The notes: generated by a model from the letters alone, not told the origin. Shown: positions 36,201 to 51,478, numbered from the stretch's first letter. The stretch is 64,000 bases of DNA from Anoplopoma fimbria (GCF_027596085.1 NC_072450.1:27879223-27943222); one strand, 5' to 3'. A program made the numbers and translations.

Positions 36201-37689
36201 GTCAGCCAAGAAGTGGGGAGGGGTTTCAGGCGCTGATGTAACGCCGAATAACAAAGGTGAGCAAACTATGACCTCTGGCCAATCGTCATCTTACTGTAAA
36301 GAAAACAAAAATCAACATATTTTAACAATTCTATCACACAGTTTATAACAAAATCTAAGTTTAGATTTACGTCTTTATTATATTTTTGTAAAGGTCCACT
36401 ATGAATAATATTTAAAACTAAACTAAAATGTAAAATGTAATAAACATTGGTTTAACCATGGAACTTAAATTTAAATTGGGGAAGTTCTTTTGAGCAGTTT
36501 TGTTTTTATTGTAATTAAAATGGACATTATGCTTGTCAAGAAGGCAAACACTGCCTTTGAAGTCACACCAAGATGTTAGCTAGTTATATGAATGTAAACA
36601 ATACTGAATTTAAATACTTAAAAAATTGTTTGTGCAAATCTTCAAGAATGCACACTGTGTTTTGGTGAGCAGCACTGAGTATTAACATTACTTTTGTTTG
36701 TTTACAAGATCATTTTACAAGGCCACTTTAACTTGATAACTTGAATACTGACTAAAAGTCATCTAATGTCGGCCTCCAGTCGGATCCAGCCAGATCGCCG
36801 GCTGTGGGTCGAGGCGGTAGCCGACCCGGATCTGGGTCTGAGGCCCTTCTGGAGTCTGAGCCGCAAGTGTTTCAGGTGATCCCGCATCCTTTTATTTTGC
36901 ATTGATGTTACGGGAATCGAAGCCATTGAAAAGAATAAGAGTGAATGTATAAAAATAGACAATCATCTTGCTGATGGTCTCGTTTACTTATGTAGGTCAT
37001 AAAGAGGCATCAGCGTTACATTGAGACGGTTTCATAACCAGTTAAAAGTTTCTCAAAGTAACTATAATATTATACCCGCCACAAGAAACGGAGGCCTGCC
37101 TGTACCTGCACATAAATACTCATAGAAAAGTAAACGCAATGCTGGTCTCGTGTCACTCCTCAGTGGGTCGTGTTTTTTTCAGGTAAGGCAATTAAAACTG
37201 AACCAGGAAGTCCAGTTGGTTTTGCAGGACATCATAGATCCCAGTTGAACAGAAAGAAGAAAAAACTCAAGTTTTTTTCCAGGTAAATTCTTCACAGAGA
37301 TTTCTGGTTTGTTTTGTGCCATCATAAAACAAATAGACCTTTTGTTCAGATTTATAATTTAATTCTAAAACAAATAAACCAATAAATATTGGCTTGCGTG
37401 ACAATCATCCTGAATTTGATTATGAACATTAACAGCAACGACACCTTTTTCTTATCAACTCTAAGACCTGGAGTAGCAGTACTTACTTACGTTTGTGCAA
37501 CCTTTAGTCTCTAGAGATGATGCTGATTGGACACAGAACATTTCCTTAGCTTGGTAGGACAGATATTAAAACCACTTTTGGCAAACAATTCAAGGGATGA
37601 TTTCAGACAACAAAAATGCTTGTCCAAATTGAATTTGTTATGCTCAACAATACTGTCAACCTCCGTCTGACATGCAAAATCTGATCTCC
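36201..37689. other. Non-coding stretch, no gene seen
   Basis: AT-rich apart from a GC-rich island at about 36770-36870 inside a minus-strand frame (36759-36962, Arg-rich). I do not recognise the island; it may be a transposon fragment. The remainder holds nothing I can name. Confidence 0.5.
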
Positions 37690-37900
37690 TCTATTATATC
37701 TCTTGATCTGAAGATGCTCTTTATTCACATATTCATTTGTAGTATTTATTGGCACTCCACTGCATTGTTATGACTCAATATTTGTTGTATTTACACCAAA
37801 TAATCTACATCTGTCCTGTTCTTATCTACAGTATACTCTTCTCAACCCAATTTCCACACAGGGATCATTAAAGTCTGATCTTATCTAATCAAATTCTTGT
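37690..37900 (+). mobile_element. Probable LINE 3' end fragment
   Basis: Ends with CCAATTTCCACACAGGGATC, ATTAAAGTCTGATC and then TTATCTAATC. Fish non-LTR retrotransposons commonly finish with a block like CAATTTCCCC-GGGGATCAATAAAGT and a short-period tail. No coding part is visible upstream, so this would be a 5'-truncated dead copy. Recognition rests on the terminal block only. Confidence 0.45.
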
Positions 37901-37924
37901 TTATTTGCTGTGGAAAATGTGAAA

Positions 37925-38420
37925 GTTTTGCAGAAGCTCAGAGCAGTGCCTCCCAGAGAAATTAGCAGCCGGCTTCCATTCATTCTGCCGTCTCCAGATA
38001 ATACTGTCCTGTCCACTTGTTTCTGTCAACAGAGATTTGTTGAGTGAATAACTGTCAGGTGGGCTATTCTACGTGGAGCTTGTATAAATGACGCTGAAAA
38101 GTTACAAAGTTTGTAATTGCAGTTTATGAGTGGCATTTATAGCGTAGGGAGACGGACGGACAAAGAGAGAAAGCCAGAGACAAAGTGAGGCGTAGGCCAG
38201 GGACAGACTTGATGGGATTTTAGAAATCTATGAGGCTGATGATGAATGTCTGAAATAGGTTTGTCTGCCCATTGAAAAGCCATTTGTTTTCATTAGCTCC
38301 CAATGCTAGGGTAAGTCTGCGGTGAGGGAAGAGGGTGGGTGGCTGAAGCTTATTCTGAGGATGGTCATTATTGGACCTGGCTAGCTAAAGGAATTAGCCC
38401 AAAGCTGTGTCGGCCCTTAG
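37925..38420. promoter_or_regulatory. Candidate conserved non-coding region
   Basis: Low-repeat, balanced sequence with several short blocks that lack simple-repeat character, notably 37945-38030 and 38240-38420. No frame is credible. Suggested by texture only. Confidence 0.18.
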
Positions 38421-38757
38421 CCGAGTGACGTGGAGTGGGTGAAGCATAAACGTCACTCCACTGGCTCCATGTAACAACTACAAACAAGGCAGTCCTCACC
38501 AGAAAAATCGGTCCTCAAAGTACAGCCTTGATTGACTTTTCAAATGCCTAAAATGACCTATGATTAAATTTTTCTGATTAAGAAACCTCTCCTGGCTCTT
38601 CAAGTTATGACTTTTGTCTCCCAAAAGCAAAGGCAGAGGTAGAGGGACATCGTTATAGTGCCTCAAAGCCTGCAACAACCCGAAGTTTATTATGCAAGAT
38701 GACGTCATAGACCCTGATGGTCGCCCTACTTTGCATCTTGCTGGCTAATCCTGATTT

Positions 38758-38820
38758 CCTTACCCTAAATCTAACTTATCTCATTCGTCATGCCAAAACC
38801 TAACCTAACCAACCCAACCA
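38758..38820 (-). repeat. Fragment of the CCTAAACCTAACC-type repeat
   Basis: ACCCTAAATCTAACTT and AAAACCTAACCTAACC blocks resemble the repeat at 29085-29270 and the fragment at 6907-6919. Short and degenerate; strand uncertain. Confidence 0.35.
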
Positions 38821-42440
<3,620 letters not shown>

Positions 42441-42507
42441 GGGGAGGATGGGGAAGAGTAAAGGAGGAGAGGGAGAGGCGAGGGGAGGGAGAGGAGGAGG
42501 AGGAGGA
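42441..42507 (+). other. Purine-rich GGA tract, possible quadruplex
   Basis: Almost only G and A on the plus strand, ending in consecutive GGA units. Repeated GG and GGGG runs make a quadruplex or triplex possible. It lies just upstream of CA arrays. Confidence 0.6.
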
Positions 42508-42672
42508 TTATAAATCAAGGTAAACGGTGGCTGTTTAACCCCTGCTATGATGTCATTTCCAGCAGAGCAGCGACATGCTGGCTTCTGCTGCTCTCCTCTT
42601 TTCAAAGCCCCCACTGTACACTGCACTCGCTACCGTGCATGTCACCTTTGTGTAGCTGCTTATGCCCCCCCT

Positions 42673-42674
<2 letters not shown>

Positions 42675-42750
<76 letters not shown>
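42675..42750. repeat. (CA)n microsatellite, one interruption
   Basis: A CA run of 76 bases broken once by AA. Confidence 0.96.
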
Positions 42751-42866
42751 GCTCCCTACATACAACTCCCTATGCACTTGACATGTGGCTATTAAGGCAG
42801 GCTGGGGGCATATTGGGGATGAGAGGAGGGGGAGAGCCGACAACTTACAGCTGCAGTGACAATGCT

Positions 42867-42868
<2 letters not shown>

Positions 42869-42931
<63 letters not shown>

Positions 42932-42979
42932 AGCACACACACACACACAAGCCCACACACACACAAGCACACACACACA
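42869..42979. repeat. Compound CA array with AAGCACAC units
   Basis: CA runs interrupted by GC and AAGC/AAGCCC in the distal half, giving a higher-order period. It lies 118 bases after the previous CA array. Confidence 0.95.
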
Positions 42980-43904
42980 TGCAGAAGAACGAAAGAAGAA
43001 CATAAATATTAAAGGTGCCGTAGAATACGTTCACATAATCATGGACCTGTGACATTGGTCGTCTCTATAAAAAATGAAGCAGGCCTACTCAGTTCTCAGG
43101 GATATAACACACTCACAAACACTCTGGGGGGTTGGAGGAATGTATCATGCGCATACATTTGTATACTTTTACGACACATTTCGGTAATTTTTTGGGATAT
43201 AACGCACAATCAATACGATATCTCTGCACTGTGATCGATATACTAGCTGATGTCACCTATCAACACTGTAAAGTGTCCCTTCTTCTTAGTGACTGGGCAT
43301 ATGTTGTGGGGGGGTACAATTTTACCATATGGATGAGCGTTGGTAGAATATCAGCTTGCTGCTGACATCCGTTATCCTCCAGGCAAACAAATATTTATAG
43401 CTTCTGATGGATGTCCGAGGAGATTTCCATTCACTCCACCATTAAGAATAGTAACATCATGGGCATTAGAGCAGGATTGTGATGACTTTATGTTGTTCTC
43501 TTGACTTTGGATCTTTTAATCAATGTGAATTCTTGAGCACATTTAGCTGCAAAGATAATTATTTTGTAAATGAACCCAAACTAATAATTTTAAATTGAAT
43601 CCAAAAATGTGGCAGTAACCCCGCGGCCCACTAGATGGCGCTCTGATGGGTTTAGAATAGCTGCCTCAGAATCCATTTAAGTGGTTTGTTTAATCCAATC
43701 CTGAGTCTGCGTGCATGAAAACAAGGCTGAAAGTGAAGTTTGTTATTGATTATGCCTAATATGCTTCTGTGTCATTAAGGGAGCGTCGGATGTGTTAACG
43801 CCTGTGCTTCAGCAGGACCGCATAAAATATTAAAGCAAAGCAATATTAACAACATCCGTTTCTGTTGTAGCTACTCAACAGTTAGTTATTCATATTTCCT
43901 CAGT
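42980..43904. other. Non-coding stretch, nothing recognised
   Basis: No supported exon or named repeat. Confidence 0.6.
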
Positions 43905-44015
43905 AGGCCTATTGTAAAATCAGTTCAGCATTAGGGCCTGTTGTTAAATTAGTACAGCATCAGCACCTGGCATTAGTGGCTTTATCTTTCTGTGGAGTGA
44001 GTAAATGTTGAGGGG
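43905..44015. promoter_or_regulatory. Candidate conserved non-coding block
   Basis: Contains two similar halves, AAATCAGTTCAGCATTAGGG and AAATTAGTACAGCATCAGCA, about 35 bases apart, each followed by CCTG. An internal direct repeat in repeat-free DNA could be a doubled binding site or a local duplication. Function is inferred. Confidence 0.28.
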
Positions 44016-44529
44016 CGATTAAAAAAAAACCAGATTAAAATAAAGCATGTGGTGTTTCTGCATGATGCTTATCAGAGATCAACAGTCAGTCATGAAGTGT
44101 GTCCACTCACAAAGAAATCAAAAAGTCCAATGCATGTATTATCATCCTGAGCCTGACCTAAACACTGTAACTGTCCACTTTACATCACACCGACATGCTA
44201 GTCACATGACAGAGCAGTGATGATTTGTGGGAAAGTGTGAATGTCATGACTGACTGATGTCAGCCATCCCTTGATGGCTCTCTACTGGATGTATCAACCC
44301 AATGGCTTGAGGTCTCCACCAATCCACTTCCGACAGAAGGGAAAAGGAAGGCAGGAAGGGAGGGAGGAAGGGAGGAGACAAGGGAGCGAGGAAGCCCATG
44401 GAGACTTGATTAGCGTGTTAGTGTGTGTATGTGTCCTAGCGGAAGACTGATGTGTACTTGAGATGGTATGTGCTTTGCCCTCAGGTCAATGACATTTAAA
44501 ACACAGGGGAGTGAAAAAAGAGTAGCAGG

Positions 44530-44532
<3 letters not shown>
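44016..44532. other. Non-coding stretch with a GGAA-rich patch
   Basis: A purine-rich patch (GGAAGGGAGG units) lies at 44337-44396. No gene seen. Confidence 0.65.

Positions 44533-44625
<93 letters not shown>
44533..44625. repeat. (TG)46 microsatellite
   Basis: A perfect TG run of 93 bases. Confidence 0.98.
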
Positions 44626-44627
<2 letters not shown>

Positions 44628-46104
44628 TCCCATAGACCCATTTAGGCTGGAGGCCCACCCTGCCACTATTCTGTAACAGTATGATAAGGTTGTGTATGAT
44701 AATTAGAAACAGGTTACCATAACCTTAATGGACAACCAGAGAACAAATGAATGGTGTTGCATGTGAGTTATCTGGTCACAATTTTTTGAAAAAAGGTTTA
44801 GTATTATTAGGTATGTTTCCAACACATTTTACACCAACACTTTGACTAAAAAGTCCTATTAAGAATACTGTTCAGCATGATCAACAATAAGACAGATTTA
44901 TCCTCCGTTGATGCTTTCTGCTCCAAACACATGTAAGTGTTAGAAAGCTGCATCTCTTCCCGTCTTGCGTATGCATCAACGGGAGATTCATGTTCTGTAT
45001 CCCGTTGGATTTACTAAGACCAGGGAATAATATAAAAAAAAAAAGATTATTCTAATCCCAATAATTATTTATGAATACAATGTCAGATTACTGTAACAGT
45101 GGACGGGGAGATGTGGTTAATGTTCATTAAACTTGAATTTGATCTTGACCGTAAGTGAACTGTAAAATCACTGCAGGTTGACTAATGCACTCTTCTTTCT
45201 TTTGATAAGACATTTAAGCGAGTGCACATTTATCTCACTATTAACAGCTGCCATATTGTCACTATCTCCACCTGCTCCACCCTCAGAGGCTGCAACCCCT
45301 GCACCGACTCTCCTCCTCTCTCCACCAGTTGTGTTTCTTTCACACGTCCTTAATGTGTCACTTTAACTCCTTTACATTTCCCATGAACGTGTTTGATGTG
45401 GCTGACTGCATTAGCAGTGACACATAAAGATTATGATATTATTCTTTGATTAATAAATCATATTATGAATATTTGTAGTAGTTTTTCTCAGGTGAAGTTA
45501 ATACACACAGATTGCAATTGCATATTCCATAAGAAAATGCAGGGCATATTTATGCAACAGTAAATCTGGCCCTGAGACACAGCAGCCATTCATGACACTG
45601 TAAAACAAAAAAAATGCTAACATCAGCACGCTAACATGCTGACAATTACAATTAGCCTTTCTCCAGGATGGAAAAAAAAGTGAACGTATTCTAAACATAC
45701 TGCAAACGAGGGCATGGCATATTCAGAGACGTTTCAAAGATATGCACTGGAAAACATGATGGCAACCTTCTGACAGCAAGAAGGAGAACTCTTTTGTTGT
45801 ATTTTGCTAAACATCATGAAAAAGTAAAAAAAAAAATACAACAACACCAAAAAGCACTTAACTCAAGAATGAGACCAAGGATGGGGAATACAGTACAGTG
45901 CAGGAGACAAGAGGAGTTAATTTTACTAGTGCGTGTCCCTCATGAACTTGAAGAGTTGCCCTTTAATTTAGCATGTTAGCATAGTAACATTAAATAAAGG
46001 TATTTGACATTGAGAGTGCTAGACGTATTGATAACGTATTAATTAAATGGTGATAGATCAACATTCATAATGTTGAATATGACAAGGCTTTTTACTTAAG
46101 AGGA
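44626..46104. other. Non-coding stretch, no gene seen
   Basis: AT-rich. The 62-codon frame at 45178-45366 is Leu/Ser/Pro-rich without a domain. Confidence 0.6.
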
Positions 46105-46294
46105 CAAAAAGTTGAATACATTACATTACATTACATTACAGCCATTTAGCAGACACTTTTATCCAAAGCGACTTACAATAAGTGTATTCATCATAGGTAT
46201 TCAAGAGAACTACTAGTCACCAGAAGTCATAAGTGCATCTCCTTTCTTAAACAAGCATCTAAGAGCATAAACCAGAGCAAAAGTACAGTGCAGA

Positions 46295-46462
46295 AACAAA
46301 CTAATACGAATACAATAAGTGCAACAAACTAATACGAATACAATAAGTGCAACAAACTAATACGAATACAATAAGTGCAACAAACTAATACGAATACAAT
46401 AAGTGCAACAAACTAATACGAATACAATAAGTGCAGCGAACTGATACGAATGCAATAAGTGC
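46295..46462 (-). repeat. 28-bp tandem array, six units, in the LINE 3' UTR
   Basis: Five units with identical sequence (start AACAAACTAATACGAATA, end AATAAGTGC) and a sixth with four substitutions. Units begin at 46295, 46323, 46351, 46379, 46407 and 46435. The array starts exactly where the LINE frame ends. Identity of five units implies recent expansion. Confidence 0.95.
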
Positions 46463-46647
46463 TACGAGGAAGGCTCAGGGTAGTACTTCTTGAAGAGGTG
46501 AGTTTTCAGCCTGCGCCGAAAGATGGGCAGCGACTCTGCTGTCCTGACGTCAGTGGGGAGTTCATTCCACCACTGAGGGGCCAGGACAGAAAAAAGCTGT
46601 GACCGGGTGGATCGGCCGCAGGGACCTCTGAGCGACGGGGCAACCAA
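46462..46647 (-). pseudogene. LINE ORF2 C-terminal fragment
   Basis: 61 codons. The peptide contains FSVLAPQWWNELP, DVRTAESLPIFRRRLKTHLF and a terminal KKYYPEPSS, the pattern found at the extreme C-terminus of many fish LINE polyproteins downstream of the reverse transcriptase. The frame opens with TTG rather than ATG because the true start lies in the lost upstream portion. No catalytic residue is retained. It belongs to the L2-type element around it. Confidence 0.8.
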
Positions 46648-46665
46648 TCGCCCCGATACAACAGT

Positions 46666-47139
46666 CTTGCTTTCAAAAATATCAGGTTTTATCCCTTTTT
46701 GTCGAAATTCTAAAAAACCTAATGAGTAGTTCAGATGATACTGTGATTTTCAGAGAAATCTGAAGAGCTAATTAGTGAAATGTCTTTCAAATTATAATGT
46801 TCGTCTGTTTTCCTGTCAGATCATTCTGTTAGTTTGAAAAGCTATGTTTGCCAAGGACTTTGGATTACCTCTGTTCCATTCATGGCATGAACATCTTATC
46901 AAGTCATATATTGTGGCATTAGTCCTTGTGATGTCGCTACAAGTGTTTCCAATGAAAACAACATGATTTAGGAGTTTTGTTAGCTCAAATATTATTTTAT
47001 CCATGTATGGTACAAAGTTCTGCCATGATTCTACCATGATTTTATTATTGGCACTTGCTTAAAGAAAAATCTGACATTAGTGGAGTGGCATTGTGAAAAA
47101 AATATATTTAAAGATAAACTGGTGCTTTGGCAAACTTTT
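46666..47139. other. Non-coding stretch, nothing recognised
   Basis: AT-rich DNA between the LINE end and the minisatellite. Confidence 0.6.
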
Positions 47140-47790
47140 GAACTGTGCAGTGGTGGACTCAGGCTGTCTGAAGGCCAGGAGCGAAAAAATAAAAAGGGTA
47201 CCAAATGAATGGGGTGGGCCACCAGTGCAGAAAGTTTTCTAGGGCAGCCTATATGCCACTGTATTGCGTTGTCTCCAATGGAACAGCACCATGGAAGGCC
47301 CTGCATCATATTTTTCTCACTGAAAGATCCCCATTGTGGGCCCTGAATCACGTTTTCTCCACTGGTAGAAAAACCAGGGGGCACTTGATCACATGTTTTC
47401 CACTAAAACGGCACCATAGAGGTTCCTTCATCACATTTTCTCCAATGGAAGGAAAGTCGGTCCCCCATTACGTTTTCTTCACAGGAAAGGCACCCGAGAA
47501 GATACTTTTTCATAGTGTCTCCACTGCAAAGGCTCCATAGAGTGCATAATGTGAACCCTAGATGGCCCTGCATAACCTCTTCTCCACTGTTAGGGCACCC
47601 TAAAGGACACTTCATCATATTTTCTCCTCCCAAAAGGCACCCAAGAGGGCCCTGCATAACGTTTTCTCCAATAGTAGAGCAACCTAGAGGGCAGTACTTC
47701 ATGTTTTCTCCACTGGAAGGGCACTCTAGAGTGCACTGTATAATGTTTGATTCACTGGAAGGGCACCCCACCCAATGAGTCCACAGTTGT
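47140..47790 (+). repeat. Degenerate 42-bp minisatellite, about 13 units
   Basis: Approximate unit: GGCACCCTAGAGGGC, then CCTGCATCACGTTTTCTCCA, then CTGGAAG. Units recur from about 47241 to 47775 with 20-40 percent divergence and some length changes. The left part (GTGGTGGACTCAGGCTGTC) is non-repetitive and may be the start of the element that carries the array. Because 42 is a multiple of three, the array keeps long frames open on both strands (47205-47540 and 47515-47778 plus; 47403-47852 minus, with a 14-residue period around GENVMQG). These are not treated as genes. Confidence 0.8.
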
Positions 47791-47996
47791 ACTGTGCATG
47801 TCTCATTTGGAGACTTCTCTTGAACTTGGTATATCACTATGAGGAAGATCAATTAAGTATTTTGTGTTTTGATGTTTCTAAACTTTTCTATAAAACCATT
47901 TTCAGTATTTATTTGGTTGTCTCTCACTTTTAATCTGTCATTCTGCCTCACCACAGAAGGATACTACTACCACCGCTGCCAGGGGCATGGAAAACA

Positions 47997-47998
<2 letters not shown>

Positions 47999-48032
<34 letters not shown>
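47999..48032. repeat. (CA)17 microsatellite
   Basis: A perfect CA run of about 34 bases. Confidence 0.93.
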
Positions 48033-48036
<4 letters not shown>

Positions 48037-48997
48037 TACAGTATGGACAACATACACAGGCCGCTGCTACACACATTCCCTGGCTGGGCTTGATGAATGG
48101 GCCTAGTTTAAATTATTTTGTGCAGATCTCATTTAGGCCCTTGAAGAAGAGATCCAGCCTGTTTATTCATTTCACATTTGCACCCGGGCTTCAATATCTC
48201 TGTCTATGCCTGCAAAGGATTTACCCTCCTCCCATCCAAGAGGAGAAAAAAAGAGCCTGTACAGAAAAGACAGAAAGAGACAGAGAGACAGGGAGGGAGA
48301 GAGAAAAAAGCAATTTACACAATGTACATAAAATGATGCGCTCAGAGTTTGATAACCTGCATAAATTATAGAGTATAATTAAATATTATACCCCGTGAAT
48401 CACCAAGGAGAGAAGATGGTGGGAGAACAGACAAGAGGATAAAAGCAGGGAGTGGGGAGAGAACGAGATAGAGAGGGAAAGAGAGAGAGAGAGAGAAAAA
48501 AAAACGAAAGATGGGATAGAGGAGAAGAAGAGGAGAGAGCATTGGTGCTGGAGTTGGATCTCATAATTGTTTTTATTGATTATTTCTTAAGGTGAAATGG
48601 TTTTAAGATAGATAAGAACAGGGAGTCAGGTGAGGGAAGGGCAGAAATCAGGGCGATGGAATTCCTGTGAAAGAATATTCTTTTAACAAAAAAAAAAAAA
48701 AAATCAAGGCAGCTTTTTGCCATTGTCAGATTGCCTCAGTGGTGGCCCATATAAATTAAATGGAATATTAAAAATTTAAATTGTTCAGCAAAGGGTAGGC
48801 GTGGAGGCCGTTTCTGGTTAACGCACAATTGACCCAAAAATATATTCAAATTAGCATAGCTAAACAGTGTCTGCGTACCGAGGGAGGGGGTAGTAAGATT
48901 GTGTGTCTGTGTGTGTGAGTGCTGAATAACACGGACATATTTGTTCATTCCCTTGTTCTTCTTTGACCCCACAAGAGAGAGAAAGACTGAGAGATAT
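48033..48997. other. Non-coding stretch, purine-rich
   Basis: Purine-rich stretches at 48240-48310 and 48400-48540, and a run of A at about 48689-48703. No gene seen. Confidence 0.6.
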
Positions 48998-49054
48998 GAA
49001 GAAGAAGAAGAAGAAGAAGAAGAAGAAGAAGAAGAAGAAGAAGAAGAAGAAGAA
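48998..49054 (+). repeat. (GAA)19 trinucleotide repeat
   Basis: Nineteen uninterrupted GAA units. This is the same motif that forms triplex (H-DNA) or sticky DNA when expanded in human FXN. The Phe-only frame on the minus strand (48860-49135) is an artefact. Confidence 0.97.
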
Positions 49055-49249
49055 AGTAATATACAGAAGAGAGAGAGAACATATACCCAGCATAACAGCT
49101 GTCATTCTTCTGTATGATGAGTAGAGCTGGGTCAAGATGGAGGCTTCAATGAAATGCTGTATACCCCACAGACTACTCTACTATTGGGATCATTAGACTA
49201 GGATACCAAAGTACTGTCTGAGTGAATAAAAAGCATTGCATCAACAAAG

Positions 49250-49440
49250 TCATTGCAATTAATCCTGAGGGGACCATGGATGTTTTAAGTAAAAAATCTT
49301 GGTAATCCATCCAATAGTTATTGAGACATTTCACTAAACCACAAATGTCAACCTCATGGTGGCGCTAGAGGAAAGTCAGGGGGGGGTCATTAAGTCATTT
49401 GGATTCATTGTCTGGTAACCATGAATATACACATTTTCAC
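49250..49440 (+). repeat. Interspersed repeat (CAACCTCATGGTGGCGCTAG family)
   Basis: The ordered blocks CCTGAGGGGACCATGGATG, GGTAATCCATCCAATAGTTA, TTGAGACATTTCACTAAACC, CAACCTCATGGTGGCGCTAG and GGATTCATTGTCTGGTAACC match a repeat that I recognise as very abundant in percomorph fish. Non-coding, class unknown to me. Confidence 0.75.
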
Positions 49441-50240
49441 AGCAGTCAAAAAATGTTTCAGTCCGGTACAAAGTGGTAGAGTAACTGACCATCCTTATAG
49501 CGACGCATGACTGAGCATGGCTTAAAATTGGAAGACTTTTAAAGGACATTTACTTCTGATTACAATTAATTTAAGTTAATTCTCAATATCTGGGAACACA
49601 GTGACCTGGCTACAACCAAGTTTAATGGGGCAAGAAAAGCTTGAGGTGTACAGTTAAATGTTTCTATAGCAGAGAGGAATGATTGCCAAAACTATGAAAA
49701 TAAAACAAAAGTTTTATGAAACAGCAACTCATCTTTAAGTGTGAATATTTCGGATCAGAGGCTGCCTGTCATTACGACATTATCTGCACTGACATTGCCA
49801 TGTTAATTAGATATGCTTCTTCGAATACAACAATTGCTTTAACACAACAATCCAGTTCATCAAAGCCTTTGCATACTGAGCACTGAAAGTGATTTGGACT
49901 GAACTGGTTTATTAAAGAGCAGTAATAGTCACCAGTTGAACACACCAAGAAAAGAGCAAAACACAAACTTTGAGTGACAGCAGATCTGACCGCAGCCTTG
50001 AAAACTCTGCACCAATGACGGAGGGAGTAAGGAGCAGCATTAAAACTACAGTATGGAGAAAGGAAATGTCTCACAAATGATAGTAATTGAGTAAGTTCTT
50101 CTCCCAAGGGCCATGCAAACTCATACACATACATCAAAGACGCCAGAGTTCAAAGCGTACTATTCTTAAATGACGGCTCCTTTTAAATCTACACTGACAT
50201 GTAAGTGATGGCTGATAACACGAGAGATGACAGCACAGGA
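49441..50240. other. Non-coding stretch, no gene seen
   Basis: The 121-codon minus-strand frame at 49772-50137 has no signal peptide pattern, repeated motif or domain that I recognise. I regard it as chance. Confidence 0.55.
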
Positions 50241-50690
50241 CCAGTGTGAGCGGAGCCAAAACGACAGTCTTTAGCTCTCAAGTAAGAACACACCATCTAA
50301 CGGCCACTCCATCTTTGTCTCTCTCCCTCCCTCGCCCATTGTTTATTCAAATTTTACAGATGGGGTACTTTTTCCAGTTCAGCACCTTCACCAGTTTTGT
50401 GAGAGAGAACGGCATTATGCCTGTGTTATTATGCAATTCATCACCAATAATAGATTTGTTTACGGGGGCCCCCCGTCTCTCGCCCGCTCTCAGCGCTGCA
50501 TTTTCAAAATAATAATAATAATACATAGTGTATAATGACGGTAATGGTACGAAGGCTTTGATAATAGATGTGCTGGGAGGGATAAGGGAGCCCTGATCAG
50601 CCTGGGTCTCAGCTCAATTGTCTTCAAAGCACTGTTTAATGTAGAATAGGCATCCTGGGAGATTGTCTCGAAACCAAGAAAAAAGGTGGG
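50241..50690. promoter_or_regulatory. Candidate conserved non-coding region
   Basis: Repeat-free blocks at about 50360-50500 and 50565-50680 flank a short AAT run (50507-50522). Frames on both strands overlap and show no domain. The texture is that of conserved regulatory DNA; untested. Confidence 0.22.
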
Positions 50691-51478
50691 TGTACGGATA
50701 AGAGAAATGAACGCACCGATGGGAGAACGCACGCGCGCGTACACACAGCGCACACACGACAAGCAGACTTACACTACATACTCAAATAAGCTCTCACACA
50801 ACCACCCACTGGTGCGTCTCTCCTCAGAGGGATCTCTGGTGTAAATGTGTTAAAACTCTCCCTTGGTCTTTGGCTTCTGCTGAATAAATCTGTGTTTTAG
50901 TCTTCACTTTAGCACTTTAAACTCGGGGTATTTCCAGCATGTTTTCTCTCTGCCTCCTCCTGGGCTTTAGCTGAGATCTCAAGCTGCCGATGGATATAGC
51001 AACACCAGTTCTGCGAGCGTGCCTTGGTACATGTAGGTGAGAATGTTTTATTACGTTCCCGAGGAGAAGCACACTTCAACCTCTTACTTCTTCATATTGA
51101 AGCATTAATAAAAGGAGTTGAAAAATACGTGTTTAACTTTCATTATCACCTTCTCTAATTCTTAGGTTGATGATGAAAACACTATGTCTCACTATCCTAG
51201 CCTCTAATTCAAGAAAGCGTAATTGGGGATACAAAAACAGTTACAGGCTCTACAGAGCAAACAATTTCATATGACCCCAACTTTTTTATAACTTGTTTAT
51301 TTAAAATAGATAATGTTTATTAAGTATCAAAGAAAAGTATTTATTATGTCTCTGTGATGAGGGAAAGCCGTAAAGAGCTAAGCTAATTTATATGTCAGAC
51401 AAGACCAAAAACAAAACGTCAATCACTTTTTGTACAAATCTGAGGTCACATAGAAAGGAACCTTTATAAAGAACCATA
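50691..51478. other. Non-coding stretch, nothing recognised
   Basis: Contains a CG/CA-alternating patch at 50728-50757. No gene seen. Confidence 0.6.

Larger units (their letters stand above)
46105..46665 (-). mobile_element. L2-clade LINE, 5'-truncated 3' end
   Basis: Read on the minus strand, the element contains in order the C-terminal end of an ORF2 reverse-transcriptase protein (46647 down to 46462), a 3' untranslated region with a 28-bp tandem array, and the block GTAAGTCGCTTTGGATAAAA followed by GTCTGCTAAATGGC. A (TGTAA)-type tail at about 46132-46108 ends it. The GTCGCTTTGGATAAAA stem-loop region with a TGTAA tail is the known 3' hallmark of L2-clade LINEs such as eel UnaL2, where it serves for recognition by the element's own reverse transcriptase. 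The catalytic domains are missing, so this copy is dead. The 5' boundary near 46665 is approximate. Confidence 0.82.

Noticed and set aside
36759..36962. Arg-rich minus-strand frame across a GC-rich island
   Set aside because: No known domain, and the island could be transposon-derived. Kept only as a note in the interval entry.
42869..42979. CRISPR-like array because of repeated AAGCACAC units
   Set aside because: No unique spacers. It is an interrupted CA microsatellite in eukaryotic DNA.
47403..47852. 149-codon Cys-containing repeat protein on the minus strand
   Set aside because: It is explained by the 42-bp period of a diverged minisatellite. The opposite strand is also open, and there is no start or splice context.
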